Source: Casuarius casuarius
Taxonomy: Eukaryota; Chordata; Aves; Casuariiformes; Casuariidae
Assembly: GCA_003342895.1 (NCBI GenBank)
Contig: PTFA01000038.1
Location: 310,001-374,000, forward strand
Direction of reading: 5' to 3'
Length of the DNA stretch: 64,000 nt
A program made the translations under genes and the position numbers. Positions 46,359-60,200 of the stretch are shown one piece after another (position 1 is the stretch's first letter; each line of letters begins with the position of its first letter). The notes under the pieces were generated by a model that worked only from the letters and a program-made list of their open reading frames with translations, was not told the DNA's origin and made no database searches.

Positions 46359-49104
46359 ATCAGTTTAAAAGAGAGTGGATCTATCTGACCCTACCTTAAT
46401 GTGTGTGATGGGCCCAGCTAGCTTCCAGCAACTCAAAGAGATCAGAATAAGGTGTTCCCATACCACAGACTTTTGTGATCTCCACCCCAGGTGTCTTGTA
46501 AATCAGGTAAAGGTGAGGAATCAGATTCAAAGACAGATTGTTTTTTCCCCAACTCTACATCATTCATGCAAATGCTACAGTGATCTTTAAGAGCTCAGAA
46601 CAGATAGGAGCTTTCCTAAAAAGTGGCTGTTGCTTCATGAAGTTATTTCCAAATAAGTATCATGACTAGGAGCAAATTAAGTTTGCCCTGCACTCCAAGG
46701 AGATGTTTGAGTTCACTCCTAGATGTGAGAACATAAAATCCGTTGTTGCTGATCTCGCTCCCCAGGTACAAGTACACAGTGTGCTGTTAAAATGCTTTCC
46801 AATCAGGCTGCAAAAGTCTGTAAGAATATCCATCTCTCTCCAGGAAAGGATTTCTTTTCTTTCCTCTTCCCTTTATAAATATCTACTGCTGTCTAAAGAT
46901 AAACATGAAAACACTCAGAATGAGGAGAGGACCACAGGGCCACATGAAGTAGCGGTGTCACAGGAAAACTACTTTAGAAACCGAAGCGACTCAGACACTC
47001 CAGTCCTAAGTGCAGGAGCTGAAGAAAATATTCTGTTCACTAGGAATGCTTCCTTACCCCTTTCACGCCTACTTTGCTGTATGCTTTGCCTGTCTCCTAT
47101 CAGAACTGTAAGCAGGTGCTTGTTCTTTCTAAAGATTCATAGGATGCTCTTGAGAAAGGCTCCACGCCCTCATTACAGCACTTCATCTCTCCTGAAGTAC
47201 AGATAGCAATGATGTAAGGAATGCCAGGCTCCAGGAAGCAAGTCTTCACTATAATGCACTTTTTATCCTTGGGTTTTGTTTTTAATGCTGCAGAAAAATG
47301 TGCTGCAGGTTTAAAGGTTTGAGAGGATTTTGTTTAAGGGCTACAAATAGGTATTTAAGGGCTTGGGCCAGGTAATATTCAAGCAAGCAGTTGCAACTGG
47401 TGAGTTTTGTGCAGGGCTCACACCTAATGAAAACAGTAGAGTGAATATGTTAGTGATGCTTATTTGGATACTGAGGGGAGTTACAAACTGAGGGTCGGAT
47501 TCTCCCGGATTTCTTGTTCTCTTGACCTACTTGCTGGAAGAAAACATCCACAAAACCTACAAAGCCCAGGCAAGATGCAGAGGCAAAAAGCAAGAACTGG
47601 TTTTTTTTCCCTTCTTTCCTGTTACTCCTTTAATGGGTCTTCAGTCTCAGGCAAAGATCTGAGATTTTAAAGAGCCATTCTTCTTTCACTGAAGTTTAGG
47701 TTTAAGTGCATTTTGTGGATGGTCTCATTACGCAGCAAAACCAAGCACAAAAAAAGATGCTAGCTTCCTATTTTGTCCAGATTACAGTATCCATGTTTCA
47801 AAGGGGACACAAAACTCTGGAGTCAGAAGTCAGCAGATGAATATGCCTGCAAACTGACCTTTAATGAGAAAGGTGCTTTTAGTAATCACCATACTGCAAG
47901 CAATGATCTCACCTTGCACGCTAGATGAAGAGACCTTGGTTTTCAAGTGAGCAGCATCACTCTGCCTATCAGCATTAAACTGGAGATTAGTTTGCAACTA
48001 TTTATCATTCAGTAACCTCCTGTTTTCGTATGGGGAGAGGCAGAAGAGGTTTACACATTCAGAGCTGTCTTTGCTTAGAGAGAAAGTATTCCACCCAGCA
48101 GTATTTATGTTACACAGACACCTTAATCTTCCAGCTGACACTCTTCTCTTCGTCAGCCTGTTTATCGCTCAGCTCTGGAGAACATTTTGTGCCTCTTGGT
48201 CATTCTTGGAGTATCTATTGAGGGCAGATGATTCCTCTCTAGCCCTGCATCAAACTGGTACGTTATCAGGTTGTCCTGACTTTGGGGATTAAATGAAGAT
48301 GTTCTCTAAAATACCCTGTTGTGCATCAAAGGTGACTGACCAGCTGCTTTTTAAAAGGCATGGAAATCTGGAGAACAGTAGCACAGTGTGTTGGGGAATA
48401 AGATTTGGCGAAAGCTCTTCACTGAGAGGAAAGTTAATCTACCTACATGGCCATGATGGAGAGCAAAGCTGTGTGGTCTAAGTGAGACTGATGGTTGTCA
48501 TTCCTGGATCACTGGGGACAATCTAGCAAAGAACAAAAAATTTAGCAAATAGAGGCTTAGGTATGGCAACCTCGAGGAAACATAAACAGAACATTTCATT
48601 TCGCAGGCTTAGAGCAAGTATTTGATTTTCTCCTCCTTTCCTCAAAGTGCATTCCTATCCCTAACGATGGTTCAGTGTTAGCAGGGTCAAATCTCAGCAC
48701 ACTGCTCAGGCCATACCAGCTCAGGGCCCTGAGCTGAGTACAGAACCTGGAGCCAGGCAGGCTGTTGCTGGCTGCAGGGCTCAGGCGAGAGTAATGCGAA
48801 TGGCTCCAAGAAAACCATGCCAAAGCCAACAGCTGTCTCCAATCATCTCTTCCCACCTGTGGGTCTTACAAAAAACATGCTTTATTCATAGTCAGAGCTA
48901 AGTTCTCCTTCATAGCTTTTGCTGAGCCATATGGAGCATGCTTTGCACAGAAATATCATTGTGGAAGTTCGCAAACTGGAAGTCGTGTATATTAGTGAGT
49001 TCTGCTTATCACTCCTGAAAGTGCTGTTGAACACTCAACACTCAATGGAAAATCTGATTTGTTGGGAAAGTTTCCATGAGTTTGTATCAGCATAACAAGG
49101 GAGA

Positions 49105-49127
49105 AAAAACAAACAAACAAACAAACA
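49105..49127. repeat. (AAAC)n microsatellite
   Basis: About five AAAC units followed by ACAACCCC. Confidence 0.85.
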
Positions 49128-50084
49128 CAACCCCAAACTATCAAGAGTCCATGTGGCTTTTTCTGTGAAAATTTCAGCTAGGGTAATTACTGAGTAACTT
49201 AATTTATCAGCAGAGGGCATTTTGGGAATCTAATAGCATATTGCCTCCTTGTTCCTGGCAGGTCTCCTTTTCTTAAAAAGAAATTAAGTGATAGGAAGAA
49301 GAGAGGAACATAAATCCTGCAAAGCAGAACAGCAGGGACTGCAACTAGGTGGCTGTGATCAGCACATGGAATCTGATTATCTTCAGACTGATTAGGCTTC
49401 ATTTTAATAGAATAAATCTGGAAAGGAGGATGGCCAAGAGTGGAAATTCCATCAGGAGACTGAAAGATACAGTAGGTGTCCTCTCATCTGATACAAAGAC
49501 TGAGCCAAAGACAAGGAGACAGATAATTTTTTGTTGATGGAAGGTACAGTACACATTCTGGAAGTATAAGGAAATTAAAAACAATCAAAATACAGAATTT
49601 AAGTTGGGAAATTCCTCCAAGAACAGAGTAGAAGCTGGAGACGGAGTCCTAATAGCTCATGCACCTGACTTTCATGTAAAAGTTGACTTTCAGTAAAGGT
49701 TCTTTAGTTTTGCAAGAACACAGAGAGAACACCAGCATAGGTTTTAAAGAGGTCTGATACTTAGATTAATCAAATTGGAGTGGATTTAATCACATAAACT
49801 TCAGTTTAGAACTTGATCATGGTTTCTTAGTGGAGGGTTATTCCAACTCCTTTTGAGCATGTCTGAGTCATCTACATTGCTTTTGGCTATGTCATGCCAT
49901 TTGACCAAACTAAAAGAATAAAGAAAGAAAAGGTTATTTTCTTTTTCATGTATTTTCATTGCATCAGTCATGTAAAATAACGTCCAAAGCCCCTGTGGCC
50001 CAGAGCTGGCCAGCATTTTCAGGTAGACCTACCTGACCTCTAAAGAGAGTGTAATACAAACACCAAGAGGATTTCAATCTCTCC

Positions 50085-50098
50085 TTTTTTTTTTTTTT
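50085..50098. repeat. poly-T, 14 bases
   Basis: An uninterrupted run of 14 T after TCTCC, followed by AG. It resembles a long polypyrimidine tract ending in AG, so it could look like a splice acceptor, but no exon-like sequence follows. Confidence 0.85.
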
Positions 50099-51365
50099 AG
50101 TTAAAACACAAACTGAAAGAAGTAACCTTTGACGCAGAGAAAACAGAGACCTGGGATGAGACAAATTAAAATAAAAAACAAAGTCTTCTGTACTCCATTG
50201 TGTTCTTTGTGGTAGTATCTGCCCTTTGTTCTCTTTCTCAGTCAACATTTCTGAGTTGCAACAAACTCCCGACTTTTCCAAGACTTCACTGTGAGTCTCC
50301 TGCCTATTCTTCCCAGTCACCTCCCAGTCTCACTTCAGCTGCAGGCTTTGGGCTTCCTGAGCTTTCACTGTTTGTTTCCTGCAATTTACCTTCCAAGAAG
50401 CTGGCCAAATGAGAATATTTGGTTGCTCTCAGGGAATGGGCAGTCTCCTCTCCTTCAAAAAGTTCAGCCTGCCTTGGAGAGGTGCACGCAGAAAACAACA
50501 ATTACTCTAGCCCAAGTCTGGAGAATCCTCTTCTGTTCATTCAGTTTTTATTTATCTTTCGCAGTTAGCTCTTCACTGCAGGTCTCTGTAAATCTCTGTA
50601 ATGGTAAGGAATGGTTTGGGTCTGTCTCCTTGCTTTGTTGCATAACAGTCTTAAATATTCATTTCTTTTCCGTTTTCATTACTGTTTCTCCCATTTGTAG
50701 AAGTGGAAAATAGGAGCATGAAGATTGTCCTGTCGGTTCCAGCTAATGACAGGCTGAACTTTTGATGGACTTGTTAATATGGACTTCAGTGGCTGGAGGT
50801 GACCTGTATCTGAATTCCCTAGTGTTTATTTAGCTCTTTTTATTTTGTAAGAAATGAATAAATAGACTATAGCAATAGAAATCCTCCAGACAACAATTTT
50901 AAGCAAGCACTTGAATGCACTGCAGATGCCACAAGGGCACCAGATTATGTCTGGTGTCTGGAGCAGAGCTGGTTATCAGTCAGGAACAAAACTCTTCGTG
51001 GAGGGCATCAGAGCACTCCCACAGTTGTAAGCATGAATATCCTTAATCTTAGAGATCAAGGGTAAAGCTAGGTATGGTAAGTGCCTGAATGTAGCAGGAA
51101 GAAACAGAAACTAGAAGCCTTGGTGAAATTTTATTTCATTCTTGATCTGTGGATGGAGGGTACAATGGCAGCACCAAGCCCAGCACCACGAAACATCAGA
51201 AGCAAAGGTATACTCTGGAATCAGAAGCATATTTCCTGTCTTTTGACCTTTCCCGCAAGCTAATTAGCATTAGAGCTGCCACAGGGAGAGGATTGTTACA
51301 GATCCCTTTTCATGGCTATAGATGCACCTGAGGGCTGACTCTCAGCTCAGGGGGTGCCCCATGTT

Positions 51366-51408
51366 GTGCCACCTTCTCTCACCAAGGAGAGTTATGGTGG
51401 TTTGTCAC
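51366..51408. other. imperfect multi-segment hairpin
   Basis: Three paired segments nest around a 6-base loop: GTG/CAC (51366-51368 with 51406-51408), CCACC/GGTGG (51369-51373 with 51396-51400) and CTCTC/GAGAG (51376-51380 with 51387-51391), with asymmetric internal loops between them. An AATAAA-type sequence follows at about 51482. No function is known. Confidence 0.7.
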
Positions 51409-51734
51409 AGGAGACTCTCAACAGGGCACTTGTTCTGCGTGGAGGAGTGAGAGCCCAAGACACTCATAAGGATTGTGCCAATAAAAACTGTGGTAACACT
51501 TGGAAATCAAAACACTTCAAATGACAGATTAAATAACTGAGGTGGTTTTGTTTTTGTTGGTTTTTCTGGAAAAAACATAATCTTTCTGGGTGGTAAAAAA
51601 TGTATTTTGTCTAATTGCAGTCCAGATATTTCTAAAATGGTGAGTGCACTGGTTTAAAACCTCCTGTTTTACCTAGAACCCCTCCAAGTTTTTCCTGTAA
51701 CAGAGGCTTGACTACATCAAGTCAAATTAATATA

Positions 51735-51915
51735 AGAAAAGAAAACATTTTTTCACTGTGAGGTGGCCAGATATTGGAACAAGTCCCCTTTGAGATTTCA
51801 GAGCTTAACTTGACAAAGCCCTGAGCGACTTGCTCTCACTTCAGAGTCCTGCTCTAAGCAACCAGGCCAGAGACCTCCAGAGGTCCCTTCCAACATAAAT
51901 TATCCTGTGATTCTG
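51735..51915 (+). mobile_element. CR1 LINE 3'-end fragment
   Basis: The copy reads TTTTTTCACTGTGAGGTGGC, ATATTGGAACAAGTC, CTGAGCGACTTG, then GACCTCCAGAGGTCCCTTCC and the tail AAATTATCCTGTGATTCTG. This is the standard avian CR1 3' region, truncated at its 5' end and diverged by small indels. Confidence 0.9.
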
Positions 51916-53967
51916 CCATCATAGCTTGTTTTTTTCCTCCAGACTTTCATAAAGCCTATTTTAAACAATAGGACTTTTTTTTTTTCTTTTCCAAATAGCT
52001 GGTGATCTTTTCTTCAATGTGTGTGAAAAAAGCAGAAGGTTTAAGAGATTTGTGTATGGATTTAATAGTGATCTTAAGGCCGACCTTTAGCACTTCACAC
52101 CACAACACTGCCTCATGCTGCCTAGCAGCCTTCCCTTTAGTTAAGGCTTGCCTCCACACCTGCTATTGGACATGGAAGATCAGGATTAAGCTGGTGGCTT
52201 TAAGATTTTTTCTTTAATATCCTGGATAAATCGCTGTAACTTTTCTAAGTGAATACTGATAATCACTTAGGGACTTCAGAAAATGCTATCTTCTATTCCT
52301 TCATCTCCAGCTGAAGGTGATAATCACTTTCTATGTTGCAGAGGGAATTGTGAGAATTAATGCACCTGTGTTTGTTTGTCATGCAGCTTTTGGTGATAAG
52401 TGGCTGTATAAGGGCATGGGTAATTCAATTAAGTCTATTCCCTTTTGAGTGTAATGTTACATTCTTCCTGTTCCATAAACTCAGCTGTGGGGAGACACCC
52501 CTGCATTTAAAAATATACACTCCATAAATGTATCCAGGCTTGGATTAAAAGCATGAAGCCTGCTCAGAAATTCTGTACACAAGATAAGGAAAAAACTGAC
52601 TTCCACCAAGAGGTCACCTTGCAGAAATATCAGTAGAATGGAACCAGAATTCACTCAAAAAAATTAGTCTAGGACAAGCAGGCAGGCAGGAAGAAGAGGC
52701 ATATTTACCTCTTGTCAGTCCCTCTTCAAAGCAGACAGAAAAGAACTTGTAGCCCTCATTCTTGGCAGCACAGAGTCTCTCCAGCATAAGCTCCCGTCAG
52801 AGGAGGCCTATAAAGCACGCAGGGAGAATGGAGGGAAATACGGTGCTATTTGCTGGGATAGGCTGGGACAGACCTTTGAAACACAGATCTCAGAAAAGGG
52901 TGTGTGTAAAAGCATGATAGAAATGAACAAAAACTCCACACTGGGTCCAGTTAGAGTCAGCTTGAATTGAATTGAATTGAGATCTGCTCCATTCTGACCC
53001 TGAGTCTGTGGGAGCAAGTTGTTAGCATCACTGTTCAACTTGTGGCTGATGATAGACAGCATAAAGGAGTGTCGTCTCACCTAAAGCCAAGACAGCGTGG
53101 ACCCAGAGCAGCTAAAGCATGTCAGTGGTTGGAGTCCAGAAACCATCAGGTCAATTGTTTTGTGACTCTTTGGCAATAGTTACAGGCAAGTTGGAAAACG
53201 TATGCCCCATCAATGCAGGACAGAGAGAATTTTCAGAGCCCCTATCTGATCAGAAAACCTGTAGATTCTGCAGCTTAGCAGAAAGTCTGGTCCTGCTCAG
53301 TGACTCCAGCAAAGGAAGCAGTAAGAAAATCTGGGCCATGGAGTCATCTTGTAAACTTCATGACCTGAAGACCCAGATTAAATAGTGCTACAGCTTTTTA
53401 AACCCCTCTGCCAGTCATGCTCTGTCAATGACTGTGAGGCCTGGGAGGTATGCACTGAAAGTCTGACTTTGGTCACTCCAAGTGAGATGATCCAGAAATA
53501 AAGACGGGCCCTTGTGTCAGAACACCAAAGCCAGAAGTATCTGAAAATGAGAAACTTGGTTGACCAGAATTAAAGATCATGTTAATGACCATTAAAACTT
53601 ATGTGGAAGCTCTTTCTGTTTAATGTATTCTTTGTGCCAAACCTCACATTTAGCAGAGCACTCGGACATGAAGGAAACCTACCACTGCAACAAAGATTCC
53701 AGCATTCAGAAGGTGGCTAAGGAATAGCTCTATTTTCCTGACTTCACATGCAACAGTTCACTATACACTGGTACTACAGATGGAGTAATGAGATTCACAA
53801 GTTTCATCCCTATATGCAAGTTTGCATTCTGCACAGGCTCACTCTCTTCAGCAGCATCACAGTCTGCCAGATATCATAGATGGGGGATATGAAAATAACT
53901 TGAGATACTGTGACAGACAGTGAAAGGCAAAAGGAAGAGACCTGACCCCAAAAAGGAGATACAAAAA
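51916..53967. other. non-coding stretch; short pentanucleotide repeat
   Basis: No gene is supported. There is a 13-base poly-T around 51974 and a (GAATT)n run at 52962-52981. Open frames stay under about 90 codons and are unrecognisable. Confidence 0.55.
52962..52981. repeat. (TTGAA)n microsatellite
   Basis: About four TTGAA units in a row. Confidence 0.85.
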
Positions 53968-54268
53968 TAAGGGAGCCAAACCCTCCTCATTATTGGCAGA
54001 GGATATAACGAAGGACAACAACCACAAATTACAGCTTGGGAGGTTTAGGTTGGACATTGAGGATAACACTTTCACTAAGAGGGAAGGGAAGCCTGGGAAC
54101 AGGTTGCTCAGAGAAGTTGTGGGATCTCCATCCTTAACTTGCCATCCAAGACTTGCCTAGACAAAACCATGGCTGAATTAATCTAGTGTGGGTAACAGTC
54201 CTGCTTCAAGCAGGAGCTTGGAGTGGAGACATACTGAGATCCCTTCCAACAAAGGAGGAGAGACTTAA
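53968..54268 (+). mobile_element. CR1 LINE fragment, longer but older copy
   Basis: The left part reads AGGGAGCCAAACCCTCCTCA, GGACAACAACCACAAATTAC, then CTTGGGAGGTTTAGGTTGGAC, matching the stretch upstream of the usual 'ttcact' motif in CR1. The right part has GGGAACAGGTTGCTCAGAGA, then GATCCCTTCCAAC, but lacks the final tail repeats. Divergence from the typical element looks higher than in the copy at 38663. Confidence 0.85.
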
Positions 54269-57200
54269 GGCAACAGATGTTGAGGAAATTGTGTAAACAA
54301 AGTTTTCTTTGACTGTAGGTCCATCTGCACACTCTACAATCATTATGAAGTTCTCCAAATCTTTTGTCCTCCTGTTTATTGCTCTTTTTTTTGTTTGTAG
54401 ACCAAAATTGCTAAGATATTCTTGTAAAAGCAGTGTTCAGCATGTCAGGATTTGTTGCAAAAAGCTCCTGGAAAACCTTGCAAACATACTTGCATATTTG
54501 CATATTTGCAACTACTAGCAACCTGGAGAGGAACAGAACAGAGAAATTAGGAGATTCCTTTGGTGGGGGGGGAGGCCATTCTGAGGATTGTGGACTCTGC
54601 TGAAAGGAGAAAGGACATGCTTGCAATGGAAAACAGACAATAAGGAATGGAGCACTGACTAGCAGTAGAAGTGAATCATATTCGGTGTCCAGGACTGTGC
54701 CATTTCATGAATCCCATAAGTGCTGGCTGCTTAGAACTTCATCCATGTTGTTTATAATCATGTTTCCAAGGGCAGGATATTGCAGTTTTGTGTTCCAAGA
54801 AGGAGTCAGATAGCTTATTCAGGTACATTCCCAAGCTTATACAAGCAAGATGACAGGCATCCTGCTTGTAGTGCTCCATGCGCTATGTGCTTTTTTATGC
54901 ATATGATCCAGAACCCATATATATGACCCTTGTGCTGCTGCTTTTCCCCACTTCTTTCCTTCTGATATATGACTTTTGTTATGAATTTTAGAAAAGATAA
55001 TCTTTACTCTTTCCTGAGAGTAGATCTGAAACACTGCACAAGAGAGTTACGCCTTCAGGAGACTGACTCTGTGCCAGGGATTGTTTGCCATTGAGACAGC
55101 GGTGTTATAGGCTCCAAGCAACGAAGCAAACTTCCTTCGACACTGAGGGCACGCTGTTATCTGCACTAGCCCCTGGATCCCACCTGACGAAGAACCAGCC
55201 TGCTACACTGTGCCCGTGACTCGCACTAATCTGAATACAGGCCATCTGTTGTCCACAAGAAATCTGGATAAATTTAACATAATTTCATATGTTCATATGG
55301 TCATTTAACATGAACTCCCCGGGAAGGGTATTCACCTGAGTGTGTTGTCTCCAGCAGCACAGAGCGCAGCTTCCCTGACCCAGAAATCTTTGCTCAACAG
55401 CCTTTCCTCTGCTCCTCACTGTCTGCCATGGGCCTGCTGCAGTGTGAACACCTTGGTGCAGCCCAGCCCTCAGCTCATGCAACCTGACAAAGCTCCACTA
55501 TAGCCCACAGAGCTGTAGCTGTGACTATGGGCCATCTATTTTTTTTCTCCTATTCAAATTAATGTATCTCCTCAGTCATGAATTATTGGAGAAGGACTTT
55601 ATTTTTTTGGCAAAAGGCTGAATGTGTTCTTTGGTTGCTGGGATTTTGGAGTGGAAAAAACAGCTGCAAATTTGTTTCTCTTGCTGGCTGAAGCTGTAGT
55701 TCTGTTGTCCTTCCATCCACACAGCTCATACAGAGGGGGAGTTTAGTTGGTGTCGTCTTTGTTCTTCTTCCTTTTTTGTGATTTTCCTGAGGACTTATCA
55801 ATGCAATCAAGTTACCAGGGCCTGGTAGGTTATCACACTTAGTGGAGTTGCCCATGTGCTTGTTTTTAGCTCAAGGCAAATGCCAGATAATACAAATTAT
55901 TTCTTCAATGACATCCATGCCCCAAAATAAATTACTTCACATTTCCCATGTGCTCTGAGCATACACCATTACTACGGCTCAGCTAACAAGGGCAGGGCTG
56001 TGTACATCAACAGCTGAGCGCATCACCTGGGGCTTCTTTTGTCAATGCAAAGAAACTGGGACTTTCAGGGCACAGTTCATCTGTCCTGTTTTAAATGTGT
56101 CTAGGGTAAGATGAATCATACCCAATGAGCATCTATTCCTTCCTATTTTCTCTGCAGAGAATCTAGGCAAGAGCTCAAATGTGGTCATATCTGGCCTGGT
56201 GAATCCCACCCACTGTCACTTTTTAAGTCATCCTAATTTTGTGCCTGACATCCAAACCTGGGGAGGAAGAGGAGAGAAAGAGTTAGCACATTTGCTGTAC
56301 ACTGTCTGTGCTAGGAGTTAATATCCCAGCAAGGACTGAGAAGGCAATCTGAAGGCTCCCATTAACAGTTTCCAACTTTGATTTATAAATACAACTATGT
56401 GATATATAGACACACATTTCAAGGTGCTGAGCTGATGCCACATGACATCCTTATTGAACAAAGTGGCACTATATATTACCCATAGGAAACGTTTAATGAA
56501 TGAAGGACTAGTTAAATGTCAGAACATGAAAGGGAAGCATCAGTGGAAAAATCACTGTTATTTATGGGATATTTGAGAGTTCTGCAGGAATTCATATGGT
56601 CCTGATGCTGCTCAGGATTTGCTGCCATTTTCTGGAAATACATAAAATGACACCTGATGAGAAGTAAAAATGAAGGCAGAACAACAGAGCCCAGGCATGT
56701 CATTTTGGTGCTTGCGACAGGACATCATTTTCTGTTGTATCCTCAGTCCCTGTTCCACCACGAAATCCCAGGCTCACTGGCCAGGTACCGCATCTCTTAA
56801 TCTGAGGTGGGTATGTGGAAGGGGACATTCAGCCCATTTCCTTCAGCCCTCCATAGTGGATCCCCATGAATGTAGTCCAAACATAACAGTACATATAGAG
56901 CAGCATGGAATCCAGGCTGTCTTCCACAGCGGCACCACCAACACGTGGTCTAGCAGTACTAGCTTCTCAGCAGGGCTGTAACAATAACAGTCTTTATATT
57001 GCCTAATGTCAACAAGCCTTACGGAAAACTGAGATTTGTGTCAGTTTTGCAAAGCTTGTGCCTGTGCTTGACCTAGTATCCTTAACAAATTCATGTCCTC
57101 AAAAGGATCTTGCAGATCATTCTGCCAGCTGAGTAGAGAAGTCCCACAAAGTGTCCAAAACATAGAGTTAAGCTATAATCTCACAACACCTCTCCAGATC

Positions 57201-60200
57201 TAGAAAGCAAATTTTTTTTTTTAATCCAGTCCTAATTATTTTTACTAAGTGAGGCTGATTTAAATAACTAGTTGACCAGTGGTGCACAGAGGGAAAAAAG
57301 AAAAAAGAAAAAGGCTGTGCTTGTCTGAAACATGGAGTGCTTGGAGAGTGGGAGATCTGGCCTAAACCTGAAGTTTGTGGCAGGATAAGTTGGAATTTGA
57401 CTGGCTTTGAGATGAGCAGTTTGAATTACTGATGTGAAATACTTTCTACAGTCTGTCTCTATTAGAGCAGATAGCAGGTAATAAACCATTTGTTGCTTCT
57501 GTAACTAGTCCCTACAAGCAGGTGGTGGAGTAAGGTAGTGTAAAGGGTGGAGCTGACTGGGCAGGCCAGTGTCAGAAAGGAGGGTAATTTTAGCTTCTGT
57601 GCTTGTGGAAACAGAAAAAATTAGGTGAGTACTGAAGTGTATTTGCAGAGAGTATATTTTAAATTCATATACGTAATTATTCCCCGAAGAAGTGCAATGC
57701 TCTGCTCCCATTGCAAGGAACTGAAACATACAGAAGCTACCCAACAGATCCTGAATTTTGGATCCCTGTGTTTAAACCCACATGACAAATGGCTTGTGAA
57801 GAAAGTACAGACTGAGAATCACACAAATGTGATCTGAACTTTTTTTTTCCTCTGGACTGTAGTTCAAAGCAAATGTGTTATGAATATCAGCATAAGCCAA
57901 AGTTTATTTAAAACCAGGAGCAAATATTTTCTGAACATCGCTTGCATATTGGTAGTTTAAATGACTAATAATAAAAAAGTATATATACCCAGTCTGCTCT
58001 GTAATATGCAATTTAAAGATCCTTCATTTATATTAGTCAGTCACATCCATAGATCTGTTTGCCCTAAAATGAAATAGTTCTAACCTTTGGCTTATGCCTC
58101 ATTCTTGGAAGGGAAAAAAAGTTCTCAGCATAGTGGGCTCAACTTTTTCCACCATTCCTGAAGCATTTTGCAGTTTAGGCTCATCAGTTATTGACACTGT
58201 ATGAAGAGATGGCAAAATGCTGCCTTTGTGGGTGGGTGAGGAATGTGACCCAGCTGTCTCCTACATCCACTATTTAGTGATAAACAGGGAGGAAAACAGC
58301 CCCAGTAGAACTGGAGAGCGTAGAGCCATGCAGCCATTCGCACCCAATGTGAACTGGAGCACGTGAGGTGCCGTAGGCCCTTTAAGTAGCTCTGCAGTGG
58401 TGAATGAGTACCTCTGATGTAGGGCTGTAGTGATACGGAGGTTGTATTACAAGCCTGGTTTTGAGGAGTCAGCACTGGATTACAGAAGACAGTTATGAGA
58501 ATTCTTATCTGTGTCAAAGCTCCAGAGCATTACTGGAAACACAGTAATTCTGTAAGCATCAGGAATACCTGGATTTGACTACAGTACTATGTCTTTTCAC
58601 ACTATAGGCCATTAGGTGCACACAAAAGTTAGATGGCCAGAAACTTTAATTGCTCTTTGAACAGATTTATCAGGTGGCCTCTTGTGTACTTGTTACAGCC
58701 AAGTGCCTTTGGGTTCTTTGGTGGTGCCCAGTACCCCAGTATCATACCACCCACCCGTCTGTGCTAGTGCCAAACACCATCGCCTTGGTGAATCTATTTT
58801 CATGAATCCGTGTTACTATCTTTATCCTGGATTTCACGGTATCCCAGAAGTTCCCTTAAGCTGTCACTTGAAAGTTCAGCAAGTGGAAAGTGATGGGTTG
58901 CATATATAAATTGCCTCTTGACTGCAGGAAACAAGCAATTTCTAATGCATTTACATATGTATTTGCAGAACTCTGGTTTGTGCTGCAGCTTTACTAATAC
59001 TTATGCATGGGACAAAATCATATCAGAATCCTTTTCATTTATTAGTTAACACCAGCAAATAAATTAGATCTAGGAAAATTCTACAGCAAAGATTAATTTG
59101 ATAGAACCTAATAGGATCCTAAGAAGGTTTGGTCAGGAAACTCCGAGCAATTTTTTTTAACCTTTGGGAAAAAAGTAATTTTTTAAATGGAACTGAGCAT
59201 AGCGTTTCAACAGGGCTGTAATGGCTGCTCAAGAAAGGGTCTGACTGAAGGGGCAATAGTTCACTCTTTGTTCCAGAAGCTTTGAGACCACAAATCAAAT
59301 CTGTTGCTTATTGGATTTAGGTGGAGACGTGCACTCAGACCCCTGTATCACAGACAGGCGCAAGTGTTGAGTATAAGATATAACCTTTAATCAGCCAGTA
59401 CCATCTAAAGTCACTTCAGACACTAATTCCTTTTTCTCCAGTCCATTCACTATCCTTTAGCTAGAAACTGCCTAAGCTTGCTGCTTATTTTTAACCACTG
59501 AATTTTCATGTTAGCTGAATAGCAATAGCAAAACAATTACCACAGATAAAAGAACAGCAATACTGTTGCCCAGGAGAGAGCACTGAGTGGGTAGGAGTCT
59601 GAACAGGCTGGCAGTAATGGAGAAGTGACAGCTCTTCTCCCAGTCAGTCACAGTTCTTAGAAATATGAAGACTCAATACACAAAACAACAACATCCTGGT
59701 TTCATAAATGCATATGTATGTTATAAGAAAGCTCTCTGGGAGGAAATGGAATCAGACTGCCACAGGCAGTTACATAAGAATTAGCTGTTGTTATTTTTAC
59801 TGTACCTGGAAAACCCTGGAAAGAAGTTTGTCGGCAGGTGCACTACAATAATGCTACATGAATAATGGTCAGCTTTGATTACCACCTGCACGGGACTGCA
59901 CCAGCAAGGCCAAAAATTGCTAGCTCTGAAAATTGCCTAGCATTCCTGTCTTCCAAAAGGTAAGGAAAACCATAGACGGAAGGGAGCTGCCCCTGCCCAG
60001 GTGAGCACTGCCAGCAGGCTTTTGTCCTCCTCAAGGCAAGTGCGGCATGCAAAGGACTGGCTATGGCAGAACAAAATCCTCTCTGTGTCTTGCATCGACA
60101 GCTTGTGGTCACTGCTGCTTGAAATCCCCCAGCAAGCACAGGTCAGCACGGTACTTCTGGGATCACCCCAGTAGCTTCCAGTTACCAGACAGATGCTATA

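Larger units (their letters stand above)
45398..51734. other. non-coding stretch with simple repeats and two hairpins
   Basis: No gene is supported. The plus-strand frame of 167 codons at 46703-47206 has no recognisable family. Simple repeats are (AAAC)n at 49105-49127 and poly-T at 50085-50098. Hairpins lie at 46338-46358 and 51366-51408 and are listed separately. Confidence 0.55.

Noticed and set aside
46703..47206. 167-codon plus-strand open frame
   Set aside because: No recognisable domain, no biased codon use and no convincing splice or promoter context. The length is within what chance gives in a six-frame read of 64 kb.
49640..49720. Possible tRNA-like stretch
   Set aside because: It has an A-box-like hint only. 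No B-box in place, no cloverleaf pairing and no anticodon arm.
50060..50110. Polypyrimidine tract ending in AG, resembling a splice acceptor
   Set aside because: No exon-like coding sequence follows, and poly-T runs of this kind are common in non-coding DNA.
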